Assembly (NCBI GenBank): GCA_003963435.1
Contig: RXJC01000004.1
Location: forward strand, 62,001-126,000
DNA length: 64,000 bases
DNA from: Bradyrhizobiaceae bacterium
Lineage (GTDB): Bacteria; Pseudomonadota; Alphaproteobacteria; Rhizobiales; Xanthobacteraceae
Direction of reading: 5' to 3'
The translations under genes and the position numbers were made by a program. Below, in pieces: positions 18,328 to 26,205 of the stretch. Position 1 is the first letter of the stretch. Each line of letters opens with the position of its first letter. Under the pieces are notes generated by a model. The model saw only the letters and a program-made list of their open reading frames with translations, was not told the origin of the DNA and did no database searches.

Positions 18328-19170
18328 TCAACCTTCGCGATAGGGCTCGCGGGCATCAAATTCCTTGGCGGCCTCGCACATCGTCATGAAGACGGCCCCC
18401 CGCTCACGCAGATGAACAATGAGCCTTTCAAGGGCCATCATGCGATGCCCGCGTCCTATGCAATAGGGGTGGAACGTATAAGTGAGCACGCCCCAGTCTT
18501 GTTCGCGCTGCATGTAGTCGAAATCGAGGATCCAATTCTCCACAACCGAATTTGCGTTGGATAGCCCCGGTTGAATCCAGTTTGGAGTTCGAACTACCTC
18601 GAAATGCGGAGCGTCATCGAGCGACCAACTGACCGGTAACTCGATCAGGCGGGTCTGCCGCCCGAGTACCGCAGGCTCGAACATCGTGACAACGTCGCCA
18701 ACGCGTGCGCGGTAGGGAGTGTAGTCATTCGCCATTCCGTTGCTCGCATAAAGAAAATCGGCGGAAAGCAGCAAATCGGTCGTATGCGGGGTGGAATCCC
18801 AGATAGGCGACCGGTAGCCGACAGGATAATCGCCCGTCAGCTTCTTCAATGATTCGCTGCCACGAAGCAGCTCGCTCCGCTCTTCGTCGCGCGACATATC
18901 CAGCGGGGAACGATGTGTCCAGCCGTGATTTCCGATTTCGTGGCCAGCGTCGTGCACCGCCCGACAGGCCTCTGGGAACGACTCTGCCGTATGGCCCGGG
19001 ATGAACCATGTCGCTTTTATACCGAGCGATTGCAGCAAAGCCAGGATGCGCTTCGATCCGACCAGGCCGAATTCACCGCGCGATAGAGGCAGTGGCGTCG
19101 TCATGCCGCGAGAAATCCAGATCGAGAGCACGTCGAAGTCGAACGACAGACAGACTATGTGTTTTCCCAT
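18328..19170 (-). CDS. Polysaccharide-deacetylase-fold hydrolase (PgdA/cyclic imidase-like)
   Basis: This 280-residue NodB-fold enzyme starts at ATG 19170 (MGKHIVCLSFDFD). Metal-site motifs are SFDFD near residue 10 and HEIGNHGWTHRSP (H-x3-H) in the middle; RSPIWDSTPHTTDLL follows. The layout with LGIKATWFIPGHTAE is that of the subgroup containing peptidoglycan deacetylase-like and cyclic imide hydrolase enzymes rather than secreted chitin deacetylases; no signal peptide is seen. A cytoplasmic role in opening an imide or ureide ring fits the neighbours, but this is inference. It is divergent from the amidohydrolase gene with a strong palindrome between them. Confidence 0.87.
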   Translation of the reverse strand: MGKHIVCLSFDFDVLSIWISRGMTTPLPLSRGEFGLVGSKRILALLQSLGIKATWFIPGHTAESFPEACRAVHDAGHEIGNHGWTHRSPLDMSRDEERSELLRGSESLKKLTGDYPVGYRSPIWDSTPHTTDLLLSADFLYASNGMANDYTPYRARVGDVVTMFEPAVLGRQTRLIELPVSWSLDDAPHFEVVRTPNWIQPGLSNANSVVENWILDFDYMQREQDWGVLTYTFHPYCIGRGHRMMALERLIVHLRERGAVFMTMCEAAKEFDAREPYREG

Positions 19171-19219
19171 TCTGCACCTGCATCGTCAGTCAACGAGCGC
19201 AGGATGCGGGCTGCCGATA

Positions 19220-19251
19220 GCGATAAGAAGCAATTCATTGCTTCTTATCGC
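19220..19251. promoter_or_regulatory. Perfect 14-bp inverted repeat containing operator copy 3
   Basis: The arms GCGATAAGAAGCAA and TTGCTTCTTATCGC flank a TTCA loop, a perfect 14-bp inverted repeat. Its core GCAATTCATTGCTT (19230-19243) matches the elements at 10318 and 15951. It lies 50 bases upstream of the deacetylase start (19170) and about 180 bases upstream of the amidohydrolase start (19428), in the divergent promoter region. A further half-like site (AATTGCTTCTG) lies near 19362. Without a T-run, an operator fits better than a terminator. Confidence 0.65.
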
Positions 19252-19427
19252 AGGATTGAGAACATGGCGAGTGATCGGGTAGATTTTCCAGATCGACACC
19301 ATTTCTGATTGCGGCTCCTGGTCGGTGACCAACACGCAAGATGTCTTTCAGGCTGGCCACTAATTGCTTCTGCGATGCAAGATGTTCTCGTATTTTTTGC
19401 GATGGCCTTTTGCAACAGGGACACCTC

Positions 19428-20846
19428 ATGACGACGCTGATCCGCAACGCTACCGTAATCGCTTGGCAAGACGGCCAACATGTCGCGATTGAGAATGGAG
19501 TCGTCGCCTTCGATAAAGACAGGATCATTCATGTTGGCGAGAGCTATGACGGACCAGTCACGGACATTATCGACGGGACCGGCCGGATCGCTGCGCCCGG
19601 CTTCGTAAACGCTCATCTCCACCTGACGGATACACCCTTCACCAAAGGTTATCTCGAGGACAATGTCGGCGTGATCGATCGGCCCAACCAGGAATATTCT
19701 GCTAACCTCTATAGAGCCCTGCCGGCTATCCGAAACGCCACTGATCCGGACGCACAGGTGGCCGCCGCAGTTTGTGCCATCGCGGAGTGCTTGCGCACGG
19801 GCAGCACGACGATCATGGAAATGGCTTATGACGAAGAAATCATGGGCGGAGGAGACATCGAGCCAGTCGAACGCGTCGCGCTGGCAGCCGGCGAAGCGGG
19901 AATTCGCTGCTATACCGGCCCCCGATACCGGAAATACTTTTACCACGAACAACCCAACGGCCAGATCCGCTACGACCACAATCCGTCGGATGGTCGTGAT
20001 CGCTTCGAGTTGTGTAAGAAATTCGTTCGGACATGGGACGGACGTTTCGAGGGGCGACTCAAAACTTTCCTCGCGCCGGGCCAGATCGACACCTGCGATC
20101 CCGACTTACTACGCGAGACGCGAAAAGCCGCCGACGAGATCGGCTGCCTGATCCACCTACACGCTGGTCAATCAATCCAAGAATACCGGCTGATCAAACA
20201 ATCCCACCGCCTCACAACAATCGAGTACTTGGCTGATACGGGCCTACTCGGGCCGGATTTCTTGATCGGCCACGGCCAGTGGTTAACTGAAACGGGAAGT
20301 GCGAACGATCTGAAGTCGAACGAGATCGAGCTGTTGCGATCTTCGGAAAGCAGCATAGCACACCTTCCTTGGTGCAAAGTTCGTCGCGGAGGTGCGATCG
20401 ACTCGATTGAAAAATATCGTAAGCTTCAGTTCAGACAATGTATGGGAACCGATACCTTCCCTTACGACATGTTCAACGAGATGCGGATTGCTGCGGTAAG
20501 CTGCAAACTGGTTGAGAAATCCGCAAATGTCGCTTTCGCACCCTTCGTCTATTCGATGGCAACAGTCGGCGGAGCCGACGCACTTGGACGACAGGATTTG
20601 GGCCGTCTTTCGGCTGGCGCCAAAGCCGATATCATCCTGATCCGAACCGATACGCCGAAGGCAACACCAGTCTATGACCCCTTCTTGTTCATGGTCTATA
20701 CTGCGACCGGAGACGACGTCGATACGGTTTTGGTCGATGGACGGACCGTGGTCAAGGGAGGAGAGGTCTTAACGATCAATGTGCCCTCGGCAGTCAGCAA
20801 GTTGAACGAAGTCGCTAAGCGGGTCCGGCCTCGGATTGTACTATAG
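19428..20846 (+). CDS. Amidohydrolase-superfamily hydrolase (TrzN/AtzA/cytosine-deaminase-like)
   Basis: The start is ATG 19428 (MTTLIRNATVIAW) with an AGGGA upstream; the track start at 19341 adds an unlikely leader. The 472-residue enzyme has a composite beta-sandwich start and end around a TIM barrel. Metal ligands are seen as GFVNAHLHLTD (HxH), LIHLHAGQS (His), IGHGQWLTE (His) and MGTDTFPYDM (Asp). This subgroup removes amino groups or chloride from heterocyclic rings such as s-triazines and pyrimidines, or hydrolyses related ureides. The Glu normally paired with the barrel His is not obvious. With the neighbouring amidase and deacetylase it suggests stepwise breakdown of a nitrogen heterocycle (inference). 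Confidence 0.87.
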   Translation: MTTLIRNATVIAWQDGQHVAIENGVVAFDKDRIIHVGESYDGPVTDIIDGTGRIAAPGFVNAHLHLTDTPFTKGYLEDNVGVIDRPNQEYSANLYRALPAIRNATDPDAQVAAAVCAIAECLRTGSTTIMEMAYDEEIMGGGDIEPVERVALAAGEAGIRCYTGPRYRKYFYHEQPNGQIRYDHNPSDGRDRFELCKKFVRTWDGRFEGRLKTFLAPGQIDTCDPDLLRETRKAADEIGCLIHLHAGQSIQEYRLIKQSHRLTTIEYLADTGLLGPDFLIGHGQWLTETGSANDLKSNEIELLRSSESSIAHLPWCKVRRGGAIDSIEKYRKLQFRQCMGTDTFPYDMFNEMRIAAVSCKLVEKSANVAFAPFVYSMATVGGADALGRQDLGRLSAGAKADIILIRTDTPKATPVYDPFLFMVYTATGDDVDTVLVDGRTVVKGGEVLTINVPSAVSKLNEVAKRVRPRIVL

Positions 20847-20969
20847 GTGCCGATCAGCGCCCTGCGATCGTTCCATCGGCGGTTCATTGTGCTTGGAGGG
20901 GAGCGATGTTCAACGGTCGGCGTGTTCAAACTCGCTGATCGGTCGTTCAATAAGGGATCGTCGTCAGCC

Positions 20970-21235
20970 CTATTATAACCCGTAGGGCTCAAGGCGAATT
21001 GGGCAAGATGCCGTCGTACTAATCTAACGTCCCGGAGGCGTCGAGACGCTGCATCACCGTCGCTATGAGCCCTGCCGCAGACCGGCGTGGACTTTCGATC
21101 GCAGGCTGAGAGTTCGCCGGCACGATAGAACAGATCCTTGTGCGAGAGCGGCACACCATACAACGGCGGCAGCGCCGCGCCGGACGCGTGCAACTTATCG
21201 GCAGCTTCTGCCGCTTCTAGCGGTCCTCGTCATGG
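20970..21235 (-). pseudogene. Amidase remnant
   Basis: Reading minus-strand frames between the liv operon and the amidohydrolase gives ALPPLYGVPLSHKDLFYRAG, which is the catalytic-Lys region of amidase-signature enzymes. After one or more frame changes and stops it continues as TVMQRLDASGTLD and LAQFALSPTGYN, the next conserved stretch. The Ser nucleophile region and everything beyond are missing. It begins directly beyond the liv ATPase stop, so an amidase gene probably once ended that operon. Confidence 0.65.
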
Positions 21236-21239
21236 ACCT

Positions 21240-21944
21240 TCACCGAACGCCAAGGTGCTGGAACAGAACATCGGTTTGCCGGCTCAGTTCGTCCGCAGTG
21301 CCATGATGCACGATCCGGCCGGTCTCCAGGACGTGAAGCCGATCCGCTACCGCCAAGGCGCTGTAAAGGTTCTGTTCGACCAACAAAATCGATACCCCCT
21401 CACGCTTGAGTTCACGAATAATGCCTTCGAGGTGCTGCACCATCACGGGAGCCAGCCCTTCGGAAGGCTCATCCATCAGAATCAGCTTCGGATCGATCAT
21501 CAGCGCGCGACCGACCGCAAGCATACCGCGTTCCCCGCCAGACAATTGTCCGCCCCGATGATGGCGCCGTTCGGCAAGACGCGGGAAGATGCCGAAAACG
21601 CGGTCTATGGTCCAGCCGCCCTTCGCGCGTGCGCTTTTCAACATCGTGAGATGTTCGGTGACGGTCAGAGATGGAAACAGTCGACGACCCTGCGGTACGA
21701 TACCAATCTTGCGATCGGCAATATTATGTGGCCGCAGACCAGTGAGGTTTTCCCCATCCCATATGACCGTGCCCGAACCCACTTGCGGGGGCGTCAACCC
21801 CATAATTGAGCGGATGAACGTAGTCTTGCCCATGCCATTTCGGCCGAGCAACGCGACGATCTCGCCGGAACCGACTTGAAGGGAAACGCCGCGCAACACA
21901 ATGGCATTGCCGTAGCCGCAGTGCAGATCCCTAACTTCAAGCAT
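21240..21944 (-). CDS. livF: Branched-chain-type ABC transporter ATPase, LivF
   Basis: A 234-residue ATPase with Walker A LLGRNGMGKTT, signature LSGGERGMLAVGRALM, Walker B LILMDEPSEGLAP and the LivF-typical end (HVLETGRIVHHGTADELS). It pairs with LivG to energise the LivHM permease. Its start overlaps the livG stop by eight bases. Last intact gene of the liv-type operon; an amidase remnant follows. Confidence 0.92.
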   Translation of the reverse strand: MLEVRDLHCGYGNAIVLRGVSLQVGSGEIVALLGRNGMGKTTFIRSIMGLTPPQVGSGTVIWDGENLTGLRPHNIADRKIGIVPQGRRLFPSLTVTEHLTMLKSARAKGGWTIDRVFGIFPRLAERRHHRGGQLSGGERGMLAVGRALMIDPKLILMDEPSEGLAPVMVQHLEGIIRELKREGVSILLVEQNLYSALAVADRLHVLETGRIVHHGTADELSRQTDVLFQHLGVR

Positions 21945-22695
21945 GACGGGGCATTCCGAGATAGACTTCCTGGACCTTAGCGTTGCGGCGGATGCCTTCC
22001 GGCGGCTCTTCCACTAGCACGCGCCCTTCAAACAGGCAGGTGACGTGATCGACCAGCCCGAGCGTGAGATCCATGTCGTGCTCAATAATTATAACAGTAA
22101 TGTCGCGGTCGAGGCTCCGAATGACGTCGGCGATCATCGAACGCTCGGACGGAGACAGGCCGGCGGCGGGCTCATCCAGCAACAGCAGGTGGGGTGTCGT
22201 TACCAACGCAATAGCTATTTCGAGCTGGCGTTGCTCGCCATAGGACATTTCTTTTACGATCACATCGGCGCGATCCGCGATACGAGTTGCCCTCAGCGCC
22301 GTCGCGATCCGCCGAGCTTCATTGGCCTCCATATCGGGGGAGCCGAATAACGAAAACAAACGCGAAGAAGACGATCCACGCAGCGCGAGGATCATGTTGT
22401 CCTGAACGCTCAATGTCGGAAAGAGATTTGTGATCTGAAACGTTCGTGAGATCCCGAGCCTCGAACGCCGGTGCGGCGGCAGCCCGGTCACGACATGACC
22501 GTTGAATACGATCCTTCCTGACGTTGGTGGAACTGCTCCCGCGATCGCGTTGAACAACGTAGTCTTGCCGGCCCCATTGGGGCCGATAATGGCGCGGCGT
22601 TGGCCACGCGGCACGGACAGGCTGACACCGTCGACTGCCCGTAAGGCTGCGAAAGAAACGACCACATCAGTCAGCGTCAGAATCGGGTCTAGCAC
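21937..22695 (-). CDS. livG: Branched-chain-type ABC transporter ATPase, LivG
   Basis: This 252-residue ATPase begins at GTG 22695 behind AGGAAAAAACGA. It shows Walker A GPNGAGKTTLFN, the LivG hallmark RRSRLGISRTFQITNLFPTL, a shortened signature MSYGEQRQLEIAIAL, Walker B LLLLDEPAAGLSP and switch IIEHDMDL. It belongs with LivF, LivH, LivM and the binding protein in one operon. Confidence 0.92.
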   Translation of the reverse strand: MLDPILTLTDVVVSFAALRAVDGVSLSVPRGQRRAIIGPNGAGKTTLFNAIAGAVPPTSGRIVFNGHVVTGLPPHRRSRLGISRTFQITNLFPTLSVQDNMILALRGSSSSRLFSLFGSPDMEANEARRIATALRATRIADRADVIVKEMSYGEQRQLEIAIALVTTPHLLLLDEPAAGLSPSERSMIADVIRSLDRDITVIIIEHDMDLTLGLVDHVTCLFEGRVLVEEPPEGIRRNAKVQEVYLGMPRHA

Positions 22696-22756
22696 TCGTT
22701 TTTTCCTGGCAAGTGGGGACGCAGCCGGGTTACCGCGTCCCTCCTCTGGTGAAAGA

Positions 22757-24007
22757 TCAGACTTTCTTGATTCCCTGGAAACTGCGCGAATAAGGCGGTT
22801 GCTTCATGTAGGTTTCGGGATCGTACTTCCAGAACTGTGAGACATTTGGATAACTCTCGATCGGCGCGTTCCAATATTTTCCATCCGGGCGCTTAACGAC
22901 CTTGCGAATGTAGACGTCGTAAATCGGGTTGCCGTAACTATCAAATTTCACGACCTTACCGAGCGGAGAGCCGTCGAGTTCGGTCTGCAGCACGGTATCG
23001 ATGAACGGCTCACGATCCTCGACCTTGCCACCCACCGTCTTCAACGCAGCATCGATCCACATCATGCCGGAATACATGGAAAAACCGTAGAGCGAAGGAA
23101 TTTTGCTGTATTTGGCCTCGTACTCCGCGACGAATTTCATCGTAATCGGATTGTCGGAGCCTTCGACTAAATGCGCGGATGCAATAATTCCTTCGCACTC
23201 GTCGCCCATAGTGCGGATCACCGACTGATCGGTGGCGTTCATTGCCATCAAGAGCGGCGTCGTCGCCTTGAGACCGAAGGACGCATATTGTTGGATTAGG
23301 CGAGTAGCGTCGGCACCGGTCTCCATTGCAAAGATGGCATCGACCTTGAGATCGGCGAGCTGGCCGAGATAGGGGCTGAAGTCTGCGGTGTTGAGTGGGT
23401 GCCAGAACTGCTGGACGATCTCCCCGTGACCTTCAGTGAAGACTTGAGCTAGTCCGCCGCATTGTTCGTGACCGAAAGTGTAATCCTGACTAATGGTCGC
23501 GATGCGCTTATAGCCCTGTTTCAAGGCCCAGTCGCCGAGCGGGTGAGTGAATTCAGAGGCCGAATAGCCCGCGACCCGTATGACGTTCTTGATGCGCGCA
23601 CGCTGAGTGAGATCGTCAGCCGCGATGATGGGAATGAAGTATGGCGTGCCGGTTGCCTTAACGTAATTGGCGACTGCGAGGCCGGTGTTGGCCAGTAGGT
23701 TGCCTATAAGCATGTGGCAGTTCGCCTGCTCGACCAAACGCCGGGCCTTCTGCAGCGCCACATCGGGATTAGAGCCATCGTCTTCGACGACGAGCTCAAC
23801 CTTGCGACCACCTATCTCGTTCCTGACCTGATCGAGATATAACCGCACGCCCTCAATCATTTCTTTGCCGCCGGAGGCAACTACGCCGGTAAGCGGAGCC
23901 ATGACGCCGATCTTGATCGTGGCGGTCTGCGCCGGAGCCGAGCGCCACGTTGCGGAGCCCGCGGCGGCGGCAGCCGCCGTTGTCTTCAGAAATCTCCTGC
24001 GATCCAT
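22757..24007 (-). CDS. Liv-type periplasmic substrate-binding protein
   Basis: A 416-residue binding protein with a Tat-type signal (MDRRRFLKTTAAAAAAGSAT) preceded by AAGGACAACAGAG. The mature part starts IKIGVMAPLTGVVASGGKEM, the periplasmic type I fold of Leu/amide/urea binding proteins. Length is typical. It is encoded between the permease and ATPase genes. Family members bind branched-chain amino acids, amides, urea or aromatic acids; the ligand here is not evident. Confidence 0.92.
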   Translation of the reverse strand: MDRRRFLKTTAAAAAAGSATWRSAPAQTATIKIGVMAPLTGVVASGGKEMIEGVRLYLDQVRNEIGGRKVELVVEDDGSNPDVALQKARRLVEQANCHMLIGNLLANTGLAVANYVKATGTPYFIPIIAADDLTQRARIKNVIRVAGYSASEFTHPLGDWALKQGYKRIATISQDYTFGHEQCGGLAQVFTEGHGEIVQQFWHPLNTADFSPYLGQLADLKVDAIFAMETGADATRLIQQYASFGLKATTPLLMAMNATDQSVIRTMGDECEGIIASAHLVEGSDNPITMKFVAEYEAKYSKIPSLYGFSMYSGMMWIDAALKTVGGKVEDREPFIDTVLQTELDGSPLGKVVKFDSYGNPIYDVYIRKVVKRPDGKYWNAPIESYPNVSQFWKYDPETYMKQPPYSRSFQGIKKV

Positions 24008-24045
24008 CTCTGTTGTCCTTTGGGCGACTGGTCTGAGTATTAAAC

Positions 24046-25023
24046 TTACCGTGTCTTACGCGGCACCATGGCACGGAGCTTTCCGATGATGCCTTCGGGA
24101 GCGAAGATCATGACTACAACAAAGGCCAGCCCAAGTATCATCTGCCAGCGCTCGGTATAGCCACTGACGACGTTTTGCAGCGTGACAATCGCCGCAGCGC
24201 CTATGAAGGAACCGAATAGTGTGCCGACGCCGCCGACAATGGCCATCAGAACGCCTTCCACTGAATTCGCGAGAGCGACCGTCGATGGACTGACAAAATT
24301 GTTGAACATCGCATAAAACGCGCCAGCCACACCGGCGAAGAAGCCGGATACCGTGAAGCCGATAAAGAGATGCAGCGGCACGTTATAGCCGAGGCTGCGC
24401 ATGCGGCTTTCGCTATCGCGAATGCCGCGCAGCGTTAATCCGAATGGTGAGCGCACCAAACGCCACATTGCAAACGACACGATGACGGTACCGATCAGTA
24501 CCGACCAATAGAATGTATTCTGGTTCGCCAGTATCGCAGGCCGCGCTTCGGCCCGCATGCCGTTTTCACCTCCGGTGACCTGGCTCCACCGCAGGCAGAC
24601 ACCCCAGACGATCATGCCAAGCGCCAACGTCAATAAAAGGAAATACACGCCCGACGCTCGTACCGCGAGCAGCCCGAATATTGCTGCCGCAAGCGTTGCG
24701 GCGACCACGCCAAGCGCGAACGCCACCGCAGGGTGCAGTCCGAGTTGCGTGGAGCAATAGACGACTACGTAGGTCGAAATGCCAAAGATGGCACCATGGC
24801 CGAGGGAGGTGCGCCCGGCGAATCCGGCCAGGATATCGATAGACATCGCTAGAACGCCGAAGATCAATACTTCGGTCGCCAGACCGACCTGATAGCTCGA
24901 CAGCACCAGCGGCAGCGCAGCAGCAGCCGCGACAATCAGAGCGGCAATGACTAGCGTTCTTCCTGAGAGCCCGCCGGTTCCCGCTGGCGGCAGCGGCTCG
25001 CTCGTTAAGACATTGATGGTCAT
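24046..25023 (-). CDS. livM: Liv-type permease, LivM
   Basis: A 325-residue inner-membrane permease with about ten TM helices. Typical LivM segments are GFAGRTSLGHGAIFGISTYV and the EAA-like loop SPFGLTLRGIRDSESRMRSLGYN. Its start overlaps the livH stop (ATGA), so translation is coupled. It forms the membrane channel with LivH. Confidence 0.93.
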   Translation of the reverse strand: MTINVLTSEPLPPAGTGGLSGRTLVIAALIVAAAAALPLVLSSYQVGLATEVLIFGVLAMSIDILAGFAGRTSLGHGAIFGISTYVVVYCSTQLGLHPAVAFALGVVAATLAAAIFGLLAVRASGVYFLLLTLALGMIVWGVCLRWSQVTGGENGMRAEARPAILANQNTFYWSVLIGTVIVSFAMWRLVRSPFGLTLRGIRDSESRMRSLGYNVPLHLFIGFTVSGFFAGVAGAFYAMFNNFVSPSTVALANSVEGVLMAIVGGVGTLFGSFIGAAAIVTLQNVVSGYTERWQMILGLAFVVVMIFAPEGIIGKLRAMVPRKTR

Positions 25024-25871
25024 GCGACACGCCCAAAGAGACCGAGGGGACGGAAGGCGAGCAGCGCCACCATCGGACCAAAGATCACGAAATAGGCCAA
25101 CTCTGGAAACATGACTTGGCCAACCGTGTTGAGCACTCCGACTAGAAGGCTCCCGACGGCGACGCCAACGAGACTACCACGACCGCCGATGATTACGACG
25201 GCGAGACTGAAGGTGAGAATTTCCGCATCCGCCGACGGGTACAGCGACAGAAATGCGCCACCGATCATGCCGCCAAGACCAGCAAGCGCGGAACCGAATA
25301 GGAAGGTGAATAGAAAAACGCGCCGGATATTGACGCCAGAAGCCTCAACAATCTCGGCATCATCCACTCCGGCGCGGATCAGCGCGCCCAAGCGGGTACG
25401 ATTGAGCAACAGCCAGAGACCGACGAATACGATGACGCCAGCCAGCAGTACAAACAGGCGATACCTCGGATAATATGTGCCTAATACATGCACGCTACCG
25501 TGCAGTACGGCGGGGATCGGCACCGTGAAGCTGTCGCCACCCCAGATCACAAGGGCGAGATCGTCGAGGAAGAGCGCGACGCCGAGCGTCAGCAGCACTT
25601 GCCGCAGATCATTGCCCCTGACAAAGCGAAGCAAGCCCTGATCGAGCACCATGCCGATCGCAGCAATGGCCAGCATGGCGCCGAGGCCGCCGATCACGAA
25701 GCTGCCGGTCTTACTGACGACGGTAAAGCCAACGTACCCGCCGAATAGATACAGCGCGCCGTGCGAAAGATTGACAATTCGCAGCAGGCCGAAGATCAAC
25801 GTAAAACCGCTTGCCACCACGAAAAGCAGTGCGGCGAAGGTCAGTCCATTCAAAAGCTGAAAGAAGCTCAT
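25020..25871 (-). CDS. livH: Liv-type permease, LivH
   Basis: The start is taken as ATG 25871 (MSFFQLLNGLTFAALLFVVA); the track start at 26120 is a TTG with an 83-residue non-membrane leader unlike the family. The 283-residue protein has the LivH motif FGLLRIVNLSHGALYLFGGY near the N-terminus and the loop RTRLGALIRAGVDDAEIVEASGVN. First gene of the operon livH-livM-SBP-livG-livF. Confidence 0.92.
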   Translation of the reverse strand: MSFFQLLNGLTFAALLFVVASGFTLIFGLLRIVNLSHGALYLFGGYVGFTVVSKTGSFVIGGLGAMLAIAAIGMVLDQGLLRFVRGNDLRQVLLTLGVALFLDDLALVIWGGDSFTVPIPAVLHGSVHVLGTYYPRYRLFVLLAGVIVFVGLWLLLNRTRLGALIRAGVDDAEIVEASGVNIRRVFLFTFLFGSALAGLGGMIGGAFLSLYPSADAEILTFSLAVVIIGGRGSLVGVAVGSLLVGVLNTVGQVMFPELAYFVIFGPMVALLAFRPLGLFGRVA

Positions 25872-26205
25872 ACTTTGAGGCTTTTTGGACCTTGGGAGGG
25901 CATGTTGCCTAGCGTCACTGGATAGCTTTGGAGCCCACCTAAGGGCGCCACACCGCAAATCTAGCAGCAGGTCAAATTTCACATCGGACTTCTCCCGCAA
26001 GGTCTCGAAAATACGGCGACATTCCTTTTTTATGCAACGCGCCCTCCATAGGAGTGCTCGCATATAACAGTGCTCGACGAACGCCATAACCGCGCGAAAC
26101 AATCGAGGGCACCGTCGCAATATTCCGTCGCCTGGCGATCACCACCCTCGATTGGCACAAGCGGCCGATCGGACAGGCCGAGGTGATCGCCGATACCAGT
26201 GTTCA
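25872..26205. other. Upstream region of the liv operon, no gene seen
   Basis: The 334 bases between the TRAP permease stop and LivH contain only short minus-strand ORFs without family features. No copy of the GCAATT-NN-TTGCTT element was found here, so the liv operon is not obviously in that regulon. Confidence 0.5.

Noticed and set aside
19245-19979. Minus-strand ORF of 244 aa
   Set aside because: Shadow of the amidohydrolase, whose plus-strand frame holds all metal motifs.
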